Origin: Frondihabitans sp. Leaf304
GTDB lineage: Bacteria; Actinomycetota; Actinomycetes; Actinomycetales; Microbacteriaceae
Reading direction: 5' to 3'
Length of the DNA stretch: 64,000 nucleotides
NCBI RefSeq assembly: GCF_001423105.1
Contig: NZ_LMNV01000002.1
Span: 2,033,461 to 2,097,460, forward strand
Shown: positions 55,592 through 63,683 of the stretch, one piece after another
Layout of the letters: the number at the start of each line of letters is the position of its first letter
How positions within the stretch are numbered: position 1 is the stretch's first letter
The notes under the pieces: model-generated
What the model was told of the DNA's origin: nothing
Database searches by the model: none
What the model saw: the letters and a program-made list of their open reading frames with translations, nothing else
Position numbers and translations under genes: made by a program

Positions 55592-56581
55592 ATGCACCTC
55601 ACCTCCCCACGTCGACTCGCGATCGTCGGAGCATCTGCGGCCGCGCTGGCCCTGATGCTTTCTGCCTGCAGTTCGGGCGGAGCTCAAAGCACGGCGTCCA
55701 GTTCGGGCAGTTCGTGCAAGGGCACCACTTACACCATTTCCATGGTCACGCATGAGGCTCCGGGCGACACGTTCTGGGACAAGATCCGTGCCGGAGCGGA
55801 AACCGCAGCGAAGAACGAGTGCGTCAAGCTGGTCTACTCAGCGGATCCCGCCGCCGACAAGCAGGCGCAGCTCATTCAGACTGCCGTCGATTCCAAAGTG
55901 GACGGCATTGCCACGACCCTGGCCACACCGGACCCTCTCGCCGGGTCCGTGAAGGCTGCCACCGCGGCAGGAATCCCCGTTGTCGCCTTCAACTCCGGCA
56001 TCGACGCCTACAAGAAGCTGGGCGCCCTGGAGTATTTCGGCTCCGACGAGACACTCGCGGGCCAGACCGTCGGAGATCGGCTGACCGCCGACGGCATCAA
56101 GCACCCGCTGTGCGTCATCCAAGCCGCCGGCTCGGTCGCCCTCGAGGCGCGTTGCGCCGGCGTGAAGGCGAAGAACTCCGGTACCGAGAACATTCAGGTC
56201 AACGGGTCAGACGACTCCGCTGTGGTGTCGAGCATTCAGGCCAAGCTGACACAGGACCCCTCGATCGACGCGATCGTGACCCTCGGCGCCCCGATCGCCA
56301 TGGACGCGCTGAAGTCGAAGACCGCCGCCAACAGCAAAGCCACGCTCGTCACCTTCGACCTCAACGTCGACGCGGCGCAAGCGATCAAAGACGGCAAGAT
56401 CGAGTTCTCCGTCGACCAGCAACCCTACGTTCAGGGATACATGGCAGTGACCGCGCTGTACCTGTACCTGAAGAACGGCAACGACCTCGGCGGCGGCGGC
56501 CCCGTTCTCACGGGCCCCTCGTACGTCGATAAGACCAACATCGACAAAATCCTTCCGTTCGCCAAGAACAACACACGCTGA
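55592..56581 (+). CDS. sugar ABC transporter binding lipoprotein, RbsB/FrcB-like
   Basis: A 329-residue periplasmic-binding-protein-like lipoprotein. Signal peptide with lipobox MLSACSSG (Cys at about 26), then the type I fold with YTISMVTHEAPGDTFWDKIRAGAE. It has VVAFNSGIDAYKKLG near 130 and EFSVDQQPYVQGYMAV near 270, typical of CUT2 importers. A strong hairpin follows between it and the permease. ATG 55592 has AGTAAAGGA upstream. Substrate is probably a monosaccharide or polyol. Confidence 0.9.
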   Translation: MHLTSPRRLAIVGASAAALALMLSACSSGGAQSTASSSGSSCKGTTYTISMVTHEAPGDTFWDKIRAGAETAAKNECVKLVYSADPAADKQAQLIQTAVDSKVDGIATTLATPDPLAGSVKAATAAGIPVVAFNSGIDAYKKLGALEYFGSDETLAGQTVGDRLTADGIKHPLCVIQAAGSVALEARCAGVKAKNSGTENIQVNGSDDSAVVSSIQAKLTQDPSIDAIVTLGAPIAMDALKSKTAANSKATLVTFDLNVDAAQAIKDGKIEFSVDQQPYVQGYMAVTALYLYLKNGNDLGGGGPVLTGPSYVDKTNIDKILPFAKNNTR

Positions 56582-56588
56582 CCCGCAC

Positions 56589-56619
56589 GAGGGCGGCCCG
56601 GGTCTTCCGGGCCGCCCTC
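56589..56619 (+). terminator. intercistronic stem-loop after the binding-protein gene
   Basis: Perfect 13-base arms GAGGGCGGCCCGG and CCGGGCCGCCCTC with a five-base loop, 8 bases after the stop codon. Such hairpins commonly attenuate transcription and stabilise the binding-protein mRNA so it is made in excess over the permease. Confidence 0.85.
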
Positions 56620-56643
56620 TCTCCGTCTACCCGAAGGAATACC

Positions 56644-57708
56644 ATGAGCCAAGAAACAAGGGTCGCCCCCCGGGTCACCCCCTCAGATGCATCAAACCGT
56701 GTGACCCTGGGTTGGTCACACCGACTGCTTCGACGCCCTGACTTCGCCGCCGCCGTCGCCGCCGCCGTCATCCTCGTGTTCTTTCTCGTCGTTGCACCCT
56801 CGTTCCGTTCACCGGACTCGATCTTCACCGTCCTCTATCAGTCATCGACCATCGGGATCGTGGCGGTGGCCGTCGGCATGCTCATGATCGGCGGAGAGTT
56901 CGACCTCTCGGCCGGCGTCATGGTCACCACGGCAGGGCTGGTCAACGCCCTCTTCAGCTACTACCTGGGCGTCAACCTCATCATCGGGGCCGTCATCTCG
57001 CTCCTGTTCTGCCTCGCCATCGGATTCCTCAACGGCTACCTCGTCATGCGCACAGGAATCCCCAGCTTCCTCATTACCCTCGGTTCGTTCTTCGTCCTCC
57101 AGGGCGCCAACCTCGGAGTGACGAAGCTCGTCTCCGGTGCTGTCTCCAGCCCCGACATCTCCAAAATGGGTGGCTTCGGGGTGCTCTCCTCGTTCTTCGC
57201 CGGCTCCTTCGTCGTCGGCGGGGTGACCGTCTGGAACACCGTCATCTTCTGGATCCTGTTCGTCGCGATTTCGGGCTGGGTCCTGCAGCGGACGCGGGTC
57301 GGCAACTGGATCTACGCCGTCGGAGGCAACGCCGCATCCGCACGAGCCGTCGGAGTCCCCGTCCGGCGGGTCAAGATCGGCCTCTTCATGACCGTGTCAT
57401 TCCTGTCGTGGTTCGTCGGAATGCACAGTCTTTATCGCTTCAACACCCTGCAAGCGGGCAACGGCGTCGGAAACGAGTTCCTGTACATCATTGCTGCCGT
57501 CGTCGGCGGCACTCTGATGACCGGCGGTTATGGCAACGCCCTCGGCGTCGCCATCGGAGCATTCATCTTCGGCATGACCTCACTCGGCATCGTCTTCGCC
57601 GGATGGGACCCCAACTGGTTCCGCACCTTCCTGGGCGTCATGCTCGTCCTCGCCGTGCTCATGAACCTCTACATCAAGAAGCTCTCGACCACCAGGAAAG
57701 TGGGTTAG
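56644..57708 (+). CDS. sugar ABC transporter permease, RbsC/FrcC-like
   Basis: A 354-residue permease with eight to ten helices. GVMVTTAGLVNALFSYYLG (about 94-112) and the EAA-like loop VGGNAASARAVGVPVRRVKIG (about 222-242) are CUT2 permease marks. The stop-start gap to the ATPase gene is five bases. ATG has AAGGA upstream. Confidence 0.9.
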   Translation: MSQETRVAPRVTPSDASNRVTLGWSHRLLRRPDFAAAVAAAVILVFFLVVAPSFRSPDSIFTVLYQSSTIGIVAVAVGMLMIGGEFDLSAGVMVTTAGLVNALFSYYLGVNLIIGAVISLLFCLAIGFLNGYLVMRTGIPSFLITLGSFFVLQGANLGVTKLVSGAVSSPDISKMGGFGVLSSFFAGSFVVGGVTVWNTVIFWILFVAISGWVLQRTRVGNWIYAVGGNAASARAVGVPVRRVKIGLFMTVSFLSWFVGMHSLYRFNTLQAGNGVGNEFLYIIAAVVGGTLMTGGYGNALGVAIGAFIFGMTSLGIVFAGWDPNWFRTFLGVMLVLAVLMNLYIKKLSTTRKVG

Positions 57709-57712
57709 CGTC

Positions 57713-58576
57713 ATGTCTGACACATCCACCGACAACACGTCGATTTCGACCAGCGTTCCCCTCGTTCAAATGACCGACGTCGGAAAGTCCTACGGAGCCG
57801 TCCGCGCGATCAAGGGCATCAACCTGACTGTCCGAGCAGGTGAGGTCACCTGTGTTCTCGGAGACAACGGCGCCGGCAAGTCAACGCTCATCAAGATCAT
57901 GGCGGGCCTCCACAACCACAACGAGGGCACGATGTCGATCTCGGGCGTCGAAACCACCTTCGCCTCACCCCGAGACGCCCTCGGCGCCGGAATCGCGACT
58001 GTCTACCAAGACCTCGCCGTCGTCGGCCTCATGGAAACATGGCGGAACTTCTTCCTCGGTGCCGAACTCGTCGGAAGCAAGCTGCCGTTCTCGGGGCTGC
58101 GTGTTCGCGAGATGAAAGAGATCGCCGACGAAGAGTTGAGAAAAATGGGGGTCGTCGTGAAAGACATCGACCAGCCCATCGGCACCCTCTCCGGCGGACA
58201 ACGTCAGTGCGTCGCCATCGCCCGAGCCGTCTACTTCGGAGCGAAAGTGCTCATCCTCGATGAACCCACCGCGGCCCTCGGCGTCAAGCAGTCCGGCGTC
58301 GTCTTGAAGTACACGGCCGCCGCCCGCGACGCGGGGCTCGGAGTCGTCTTCATCACCCACAACCCCCACCACGCCTACATGGTCGGTGACCACTTCATCA
58401 TCCTGAAGCTCGGTCAGACGGTCCTCGACAAGCGCCGTGACGAAGTGGAACTCGATGAGCTCACCCGTCAGATGGCCGGCGGCGACGAACTCACCGAGCT
58501 GAGCCACGAGCTCAAAGCACTCGGCGGGATGACAAATGCGATCCGGACCCTCGACGCGGATCTCAACATCAAGTAG
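57713..58576 (+). CDS. sugar ABC transporter ATPase, single-domain FrcA-like
   Basis: A 287-residue ATPase with one ABC domain, unlike the ~500-residue double-domain RbsA, so it must dimerise (FrcA type). Walker A LGDNGAGKST (about 50-59), signature LSGGQRQC, Walker B VLILDEPTAA, H-loop FITHN. It has Cys rather than Arg/Lys two residues after GGQ. Last gene of the operon. Confidence 0.88.
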   Translation: MSDTSTDNTSISTSVPLVQMTDVGKSYGAVRAIKGINLTVRAGEVTCVLGDNGAGKSTLIKIMAGLHNHNEGTMSISGVETTFASPRDALGAGIATVYQDLAVVGLMETWRNFFLGAELVGSKLPFSGLRVREMKEIADEELRKMGVVVKDIDQPIGTLSGGQRQCVAIARAVYFGAKVLILDEPTAALGVKQSGVVLKYTAAARDAGLGVVFITHNPHHAYMVGDHFIILKLGQTVLDKRRDEVELDELTRQMAGGDELTELSHELKALGGMTNAIRTLDADLNIK

Positions 58577-58591
58577 GCGAGGCGGGGTCCT

Positions 58592-59119
58592 CTACACGGC
58601 CGTCAGCTGACGGAAACGCGTCCCGTGATAGATCAGAGGATCCTGGCCCTCGCCGACCCGCACGGCCGTCACTTCCAGCAGGACCACGTGGTGATCCCCC
58701 GCCGGAACTTCGCTTCGGATCCTGCATTCCAGCCAGACGGCGGCGTCGTGCACGAAGATCGCGCCCGAGTCGGGCTGGTGCAGGTCGAGCCCGGCGAAGC
58801 GGTCTCGGGTGCGGCTCGACAGCTGGTAGCAGGCCTCGTCGTGAGCAGAGGCGAGAATCGAGATGCCGATCCGCTCGGCCTGCTTCAGCACCGGCCAGGT
58901 GGTCGACGAGTTCTGCACCGAGAACATCACCATGGGCGGATCGAACGAGACTCCGACGCTGAACGACGACGACACCATGCCGACCTTGACGCCGTCGATC
59001 TCGGCCGCGAGCGCCGCCACTCCCGACGGGAACGCGCCGAACGCCGACTTGATCGCGAGGGCGGCGTCGGGGTGCTCGACCCCGGTGAGCAGGGCGGGAG
59101 TGACCTCGGCGAGGCTCAT
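58592..59119 (-). CDS. flavin reductase-domain protein (FMN-binding split barrel)
   Basis: A 175-residue flavin reductase-like split-barrel protein. FGAFPSGVAALAAEIDGVKVGMVSSSFSVGVSFDPPMVMFSVQNSSTTW-type region (about 27-78) is the family mark. It supplies reduced FMN to a partner or acts on aromatic compounds. ATG overlaps the stop of the FMN reductase gene by four bases. Confidence 0.88.
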   Translation of the reverse strand: MSLAEVTPALLTGVEHPDAALAIKSAFGAFPSGVAALAAEIDGVKVGMVSSSFSVGVSFDPPMVMFSVQNSSTTWPVLKQAERIGISILASAHDEACYQLSSRTRDRFAGLDLHQPDSGAIFVHDAAVWLECRIRSEVPAGDHHVVLLEVTAVRVGEGQDPLIYHGTRFRQLTAV

Positions 59120-59628
59120 TTCTGACCCACCACGGTGAGACCGGCGGTCGCGAGCACAATGTCGCGCCACTGCCCGAGCCACGTCTCGTAGGATCCTTCG
59201 TCGGCGTACGTCTTTTCGTTCAGATACAGCCCCTGCGTCGGTGCGGTCGCGCCCAACTCGACGAGGATCGGCTTGAGCAGCAACTCCGGAGCCAGCGCGT
59301 GCGTCGGCCCCGCCCCGAGCATCAGCGGCACCACGGTGACGCCCGCGAGCCCGGTCGCCCCGGCGAACTGCTCGAGGAAGCACTTCAGCACTCCCGTGTA
59401 GCTCGCCTTGTACGTCGGCGACGCGACGATCACGAGGTCGCTGCCCGAGACGGTCTCGACGGCGGCCTTCACGGTCTCGTCGCCCCAGCCGAGCAGCGAG
59501 GGCCCGAGCGTCACGACGTCGACCACGCTTTCGGGCGCTCGACCGGTCAGCGACTCGGCGACGTGCCGGGCGGCATCGAGCGTGCGAGAAGCCGGCTTGG
59601 GATTACCGGCAACGATGGTGACGATCAT
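59116..59628 (-). CDS. NAD(P)H-dependent FMN reductase (SsuE/MsuE-like)
   Basis: A 170-residue flavodoxin-like reductase. The FMN phosphate loop GNPKPASRTLDAA is at 8-20 and the family sequence SPTYKASYTGVLKCFLEQF at about 70-88. ATG 59628 follows GAGGAG. It forms a pair with the flavin-reductase-domain gene. No sulfonate mono-oxygenase is near, so the pathway is unknown. Confidence 0.9.
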   Translation of the reverse strand: MIVTIVAGNPKPASRTLDAARHVAESLTGRAPESVVDVVTLGPSLLGWGDETVKAAVETVSGSDLVIVASPTYKASYTGVLKCFLEQFAGATGLAGVTVVPLMLGAGPTHALAPELLLKPILVELGATAPTQGLYLNEKTYADEGSYETWLGQWRDIVLATAGLTVVGQK

Positions 59629-59729
59629 TCGCGCTCCTCGGGGTTGGCTGCGCCCAGTCTTCGCCCGCCGCGTTTCTGTCGTGTGCCCGCTGAATTAAGC
59701 CTCGATTACGCCGGGCACCCCGCGACAAA

Positions 59730-59840
59730 ACACAAGGTCAGGATCCCATTCGCGTCCCGTTCACCCCGAAACCGCCGCCGCCCCGGGTGCTTCGGCCGCC
59801 ACATCCGGCGCCCTCTTCCGCGGCCGCCGCTCGGCTCGAG
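59730..59840. repeat. ~105-bp direct repeat C, copy 1
   Basis: A GC-rich segment with TCAGGATCC, ACCGCCGCCG, CGGCGCCCTCTTCCGCGGCC near its end. It matches 62900-63008 at most positions. In the 279-base gap 59629-59907 no gene is seen. Confidence 0.75.
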
Positions 59841-59907
59841 GCTTCACGGCCCGTTGCATCGACCGCCGCACGACAGGGGGCAGCGACACTGCCGCCGACC
59901 AGGCCGC

Positions 59908-60378
59908 CTAGTGACTAGACGACTCGACGGGCAGGTCGTACGTGACCCACCGGGTCGCCGTCGCGACGGAGTCGTAGAGCGACCGCGCCGTCGAGTTGTC
60001 GGCCGCGGTCACCCAACGGACGATGGTGGATCCTTCCGCCCCGGCGATCCGTCGAGCCTCGTCGATCAGCTCCGATGCGACGCCCGACCGCCGATGATCG
60101 GGGCTCGTGAACAGGTCGTCGAGGTAGACGCCGATGCTGGCCGACGACGGGCGCGCGAAACGCCGGAGGTTTGCCAGGCCCGCCAGCTCCCCGCCGCGGA
60201 CGACGACGAGCCCGGACAGCCCGAACTCCCCGTTCGACACCCACTCCCAGGTGCGGTCGACGGCGTCGTCGTCGGAAGCGAGCTCGTAGAAGGCGCGGTA
60301 CTCGCGGTAGAGCCGCTTCCACTCCGCCTCGTCTTCCCCCATCACAGCGCGGACAACGGACCCGGTTTCGTCAGCCAT
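59908..60378 (-). CDS. GNAT-family N-acetyltransferase
   Basis: A 156-residue single-domain GNAT. Acetyl-CoA loop in the DDLFTSPDHRRSGVASELIDEA region (about 85-106, with the R-R-S-G motif), and a typical beta-bulge before it. ATG 60378 has TAGCCT at exactly -12 to -7 and no ribosome site: leaderless. Substrate unknown. Confidence 0.85.
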   Translation of the reverse strand: MADETGSVVRAVMGEDEAEWKRLYREYRAFYELASDDDAVDRTWEWVSNGEFGLSGLVVVRGGELAGLANLRRFARPSSASIGVYLDDLFTSPDHRRSGVASELIDEARRIAGAEGSTIVRWVTAADNSTARSLYDSVATATRWVTYDLPVESSSH

Positions 60379-60493
60379 CTGGGCAGGCTACCGGCCCCGC
60401 CCAGGCCCGATCCGAGCTCGGTGGGCCTCGCCGTGGTCGACGTGCGGGTGGTGTCGTTGACCTGAGCGGCAAGCGCCCCGGCGATCGCGCACG

Positions 60494-60571
60494 GCGCCAA
60501 TTTGAGAGCGAAACCCATGACTCGACGCGGATCCGCCCGGCTTCTGGCCACGATCACTCTCAAAGTGGCGC
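60494..60571. repeat. palindromic element, TTTGAGAG family, copy 4
   Basis: Left arm GCGCCAATTTGAGAGCG and right arm CACTCTCAAAGTGGCGC pair with few mismatches; the centre carries GGATCC. Part of compound repeat copy B. Confidence 0.8.
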
Positions 60572-60693
60572 AAGGGCCGAGGATCCGGCGCCAGCGCATG
60601 CACGAACCGGGAGTCTTGCGGCGCCACCCCCGCCGCTCGGCCCGGGCCCGCCTCTGCATCCGGTTTCTCGTCGGCGGTGGCCCGCCGTGAGCG

Positions 60694-60753
60694 GTGACTG
60701 TCCCCGATCTGCTGGTGTTCGGGGCCGGGCATCAGCAGATCGCGGACACTCAC
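60694..60753. repeat. 60-bp palindrome D, copy 2
   Basis: Nearly identical to 49074-49133; the GATCTGCTGNTGTTCGGGGCC core is shared, and differences tend to be in loop or paired positions. Confidence 0.8.
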
Positions 60754-60846
60754 CGCCCGCGGGGGCGGGAGGCGTGCAGCTGAATGGGCGTCACCTCCGG
60801 CACGACGACGTGGTGACTGACCGACCTGCGGCAGCTACAGGTCGAC

Positions 60847-61707
60847 GTGCCTCAGACTGAGCGGGTGAAGTGGACGGATGACATCGACCGGGGTGCGTGG
60901 CTTCGAGAGCGAATTCCCTTCGACGGCGGCTATGCCACCGTTGCCGGCACCGGCTGGGAGGCCTACGCCCGCATCCTGCATCCCGTGAGGGCGTCCGGTG
61001 AAGTCGATGGCACGTTCGTCGAGCACGAGTGGACGTGGGCCGAGGCCGCCCGGCGCCGCGGAGTCGGCATGCATCCCCTCGTCGGCTGGAACACGATCGG
61101 ACGCCAGGACGGCCCGGTCGAGGTCGATGGCCTCTTCCTCTCCCCCGGTCAGGAGGGTCTTCTCGAACCCCGCTTGCTGCGCCACCTCGTCGGCGTCTTA
61201 GAGGGAGCCACGTCGACCCCGGATGACATCGCCATCGGCGTCTGGGACGGATTCGGCCTCGAGACCGGTACAAGCTCAGAGGCCGCCCTCGCGGTCTGGT
61301 CCGGGCAGAACGAAGCAGAACCCCGAGCGGCACTGACAGACGCCGAACTGTGGGCACTGACGGAGCGCCTGGCTGAGGCATCGGTTGCGAAGCTCCTCAC
61401 GGGAAACCCGCCCCAGCCATCGCAGGTTCCTCTTCTCGAGCTGCCCAACCGCGAGTACTACTTGGCGGTCACCACCCTGCATGAGCTGGGAGACCTGGCC
61501 GAGCACGATGACGACCTCGAAATGGGTGTGAACCTGATCTGGCCCGGCGACCATCAGTGGCTCGTAGCCAGCGAAATCGACTTCGACTCCACCGTCGTCG
61601 GGGGTTCGAAAGGGCTCATCGAGCGCATCGTCAACCATCCCGACCTCGAGGCATTCGAGGTTCACGAGACCGATCATTTCGACGTCGACGCTCGCACCGT
61701 GAGCTAG
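60847..61707 (+). CDS. hypothetical protein, 286 residues
   Basis: A soluble, acidic protein with no membrane helix, signal or catalytic motif I recognise. It has many Trp and His residues, e.g. HEWTWAEAARRR and WPGDHQWLVASEIDFDSTVVGG near the C-terminus; the latter region is regular enough to suggest a folded family protein found in actinobacteria. Start GTG 60847 is preceded by TACAGG (-11 to -6), another leaderless-like pattern; GTG 60865 is possible. Codon use is standard for the genome. Confidence 0.75.
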   Translation: MPQTERVKWTDDIDRGAWLRERIPFDGGYATVAGTGWEAYARILHPVRASGEVDGTFVEHEWTWAEAARRRGVGMHPLVGWNTIGRQDGPVEVDGLFLSPGQEGLLEPRLLRHLVGVLEGATSTPDDIAIGVWDGFGLETGTSSEAALAVWSGQNEAEPRAALTDAELWALTERLAEASVAKLLTGNPPQPSQVPLLELPNREYYLAVTTLHELGDLAEHDDDLEMGVNLIWPGDHQWLVASEIDFDSTVVGGSKGLIERIVNHPDLEAFEVHETDHFDVDARTVS

Positions 61708-61787
61708 AGCCTCTCGCGGGGTGAACTTCGGGCCCCGTTGCAAAGCTGACGAAGACCCCGCAGCCATAAAGTGAGTCGCCGAGCCGA

Positions 61788-61793
61788 TACGCT
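61788..61793 (+). promoter_or_regulatory. -10 box TACGCT of a leaderless transcript
   Basis: TACGCT at exactly -12 to -7 of the ATG at 61800. Identical to the box at 18557. Confidence 0.55.
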
Positions 61794-61799
61794 CTGGGC

Positions 61800-62378
61800 A
61801 TGAACGTGGGGTCGGTAGTACTCGGGGTGTCGACGGCGCTGGCGATCACGGCGGCGGTCGGCGCGGTCATCGCGATCAGCGCCTCGCAACCAGTTCGGGG
61901 GCCGGAGCCGATCCAGGGGCCGCAGATCGGCGTCTGCGGATCACCACAAGAATCAGACGCCGCGACCTTCCACTCGATGGCGGCGAGCTTCCTCATCAAG
62001 AACACCTCAGGGTCACCGGTGACGATCCGCGCCATCCGCCCTCAGACCCTGAAGGGGCTCGCCTCTGCGACGGTGACGCTCGCTCCGGGAGCCGACGACA
62101 AGAAGACGGACGGCTACGAGGTGGCAGCATCAATCGGCGTTCCGGCTACGGAAGTGGCTCACAGCTCGCCGGTCGCGGCCAACGGCACCACAATCGCCCC
62201 GCACTCGTTCGCAACGATCATCACGAGCATGACGCTGGCAGATGGCGCAAGGGCCGGGAGTGCCGGCGACTTCGAGCTGACATCGGATGGCCCTTCTGGC
62301 TCGCTCCACACCCAGATGATCCGAGCATCTGTCGGCCTCGGCGTGGACGATCTGGCCTGCTCCGCTCTGCCTGGGTAG
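61800..62378 (+). CDS. hypothetical exported or membrane-anchored protein, 192 residues
   Basis: One N-terminal hydrophobic helix (about 6-28) followed by a Thr/Ser/Ala-rich extracytoplasmic domain with Cys46 and Cys188. The second is near the C-terminus and could form a disulfide with the first. No recognised family. The leaderless -10 pattern supports the ATG. A gene for another small membrane protein follows 39 bases later with its own leaderless box. Confidence 0.7.
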   Translation: MNVGSVVLGVSTALAITAAVGAVIAISASQPVRGPEPIQGPQIGVCGSPQESDAATFHSMAASFLIKNTSGSPVTIRAIRPQTLKGLASATVTLAPGADDKKTDGYEVAASIGVPATEVAHSSPVAANGTTIAPHSFATIITSMTLADGARAGSAGDFELTSDGPSGSLHTQMIRASVGLGVDDLACSALPG

Positions 62379-62417
62379 CAGCCCCGCACGGAACCGCCGT
62401 CCCACTACAGTTCCCCT

Positions 62418-62882
62418 ATGCCAGAGGAGCCCATCGAGAAGGTCCCCGTCGGCTTCTGGCGCCACGTGCCCTGGATCTACGTGGCCGGCCTCGTCATGTC
62501 GGCAGTTCTCGTCGGATTCATCAGCTCGTACTACGACACCTCCGGCGGTGCGGCCGTCATTCTCTGGGGCGGGTTCATCACGGCTGGATTCCAAGAGTCA
62601 CGCGCGTCGGAACGCAAGCGAATCGCAGACGGCGACCCGCAGCCGTCTCGCCGTCCGACAACGAACGCGCCCGAGGTCGCACTGACCGCCGCCCTCATCC
62701 TCTTCAGCGGTGCTCTGGTCGTCTTCGTGTCGTACATCAACTTCGGCGGCGACGATCGTTCGCCGACACCAACGGAGGCCGTCCTCGCAGGGATCGCCGT
62801 CCTCATCAGCGCCCTCACGATCACCGCCGTGGTCCTGTGGGCAAGACGAAAGAACAGGCTCAAAGACGAGGCCGCGGCGTAG
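62418..62882 (+). CDS. hypothetical membrane protein, 154 residues
   Basis: Four predicted membrane helices (about 17-37, 44-58, 86-105, 118-141) with short charged loops and the C-terminal ARRKNRLKDEAAA. No recognised family. ATG 62418 has TACAGT at exactly -12 to -7 and no ribosome site. It and the preceding gene may be transcribed separately despite their closeness. Confidence 0.7.
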   Translation: MPEEPIEKVPVGFWRHVPWIYVAGLVMSAVLVGFISSYYDTSGGAAVILWGGFITAGFQESRASERKRIADGDPQPSRRPTTNAPEVALTAALILFSGALVVFVSYINFGGDDRSPTPTEAVLAGIAVLISALTITAVVLWARRKNRLKDEAAA

Positions 62883-62899
62883 CGGCGTGCGCGTGTAGA

Positions 62900-63008
62900 A
62901 ACACCAGTTCAGGATCCGACTCGCGTCCCCTCCGCACCCCAACCGCCGCCGCGCCGAGTTCCTCGGCCACCACACCCGGCGCCCTCTTCCGCGGCCGCCG
63001 CTCACCTC
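62900..63008. repeat. ~105-bp direct repeat C, copy 2
   Basis: Matches 59730-59840; the last 25 bases, CGGCGCCCTCTTCCGCGGCC and following, are identical. It ends 25 bases before the tRNA -10 box. Confidence 0.75.
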
Positions 63009-63032
63009 GGCGTGCTCTCGGTGCGACTTTGC

Positions 63033-63038
63033 TACGCT
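63033..63038 (+). promoter_or_regulatory. -10 box TACGCT of the tRNA-Gly gene
   Basis: TACGCT preceded by TTTGC, 29 bases before the tRNA 5' end. No good -35 is seen. Confidence 0.45.
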
Positions 63039-63066
63039 AGGCCTGCTGCTCCCCCGGGTGCGGTGC

Positions 63067-63137
63067 GCGAGTGTAGTTCAATGGCAGAACTTCAGCTTCC
63101 CAAGCTGATAGCGCGGGTTCGATTCCCGTCACTCGCT
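63067..63137 (+). tRNA. tRNA-Gly (anticodon CCC)
   Basis: A 71-base tRNA: acceptor GCGAGTG/CACTCGC, D-arm with GTTCAATGGCAGAAC, anticodon stem TCAGC/GCTGA with loop TTCCCAA giving anticodon CCC, T-arm GCGGG-TTCGATT-CCCGT. No CCA is encoded, as usual in actinobacteria. Unusual composition begins soon downstream. Confidence 0.92.
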
Positions 63138-63683
63138 CTGATCTACCTACGGACTCTGCCCTCAACTTGGACGTCTGTCCACGCTGTCGAAGCCACAGCC
63201 GGCTGTTGGTTTTTCGATGTCTCCGGAGGAGTGCTGCACGGTCACCGGGAAGAGAAGATTTTGCTGACACTTCTTGCTCGCGCGTCGCGGCTGGCATGAG
63301 CGAGTCCATGGCCGCCGACTCGGACTGGTGGCTCTACCACTGGGACCGCCACCGTGCCGTCCTCCTGTCGGCCCGCGAGGCGGCAGGCGAACACAAGAAG
63401 CGGGGCCGGCGGGTGCGCAACCGAGCGAACCCGATGACACTGATCGCGAGCGAAATAGTCTCGGGGATCACATTTATCCCCTGGCTTTCCACTCGGAAGC
63501 CAAACCAGAGCCCACGACCCGGCCAGGTCGTGGGCTCTACTTTCGGCTCAGGGCCGCAACCTGGCGGTGTGACGGGTCCGTCAACAAGCTTCTCGATACC
63601 GCGCGGCCGGCCAAATGTCTCTCTCCGCGTATGCGAGCACGCACAGAGCCGAATGCCCAACCGCGCGGCACCTGAGCCGGTGC
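63138..63683. other. 546-base region after tRNA-Gly without a convincing intact gene
   Basis: Lower G+C than the surroundings and no good gene. It holds a possible gene fragment from 63296 and a strong hairpin at 63507-63543. It may be the edge of an inserted segment. I see no second copy of the tRNA 3' end within the window. Confidence 0.6.

Larger units (their letters stand above)
60430..60760. repeat. compound repeat, copy B (orphan Asp23-like gene tail + palindromes)
   Basis: Starts with 27 bases identical to the 3' end of the Asp23-like gene (AVVDVRVVS in frame), then TTTGAGAG palindrome, GGATCCGGCGCC, TTGCGGCGCCACCCCCGCCG and the 60-bp palindrome D. Spacing differs somewhat from copy A, so the modules have drifted. 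Confidence 0.75.
60379..60846. other. 468-base gap filled mostly by repeat copy B
   Basis: No gene is supported. From 60430 onward it consists of the compound repeat, then a short unique segment with the promoter of the 60847 gene. Two 27-base and 20-base blocks are identical to 48777-48803 and 48997-49016. Confidence 0.75.

Noticed and set aside
59299-60465. Plus-strand frame ending with the Asp23-like tail as a real gene fusion
   Set aside because: It is antisense to the FMN reductase and GNAT genes for most of its length; only the last 27 bases are gene-derived, as part of the compound repeat.
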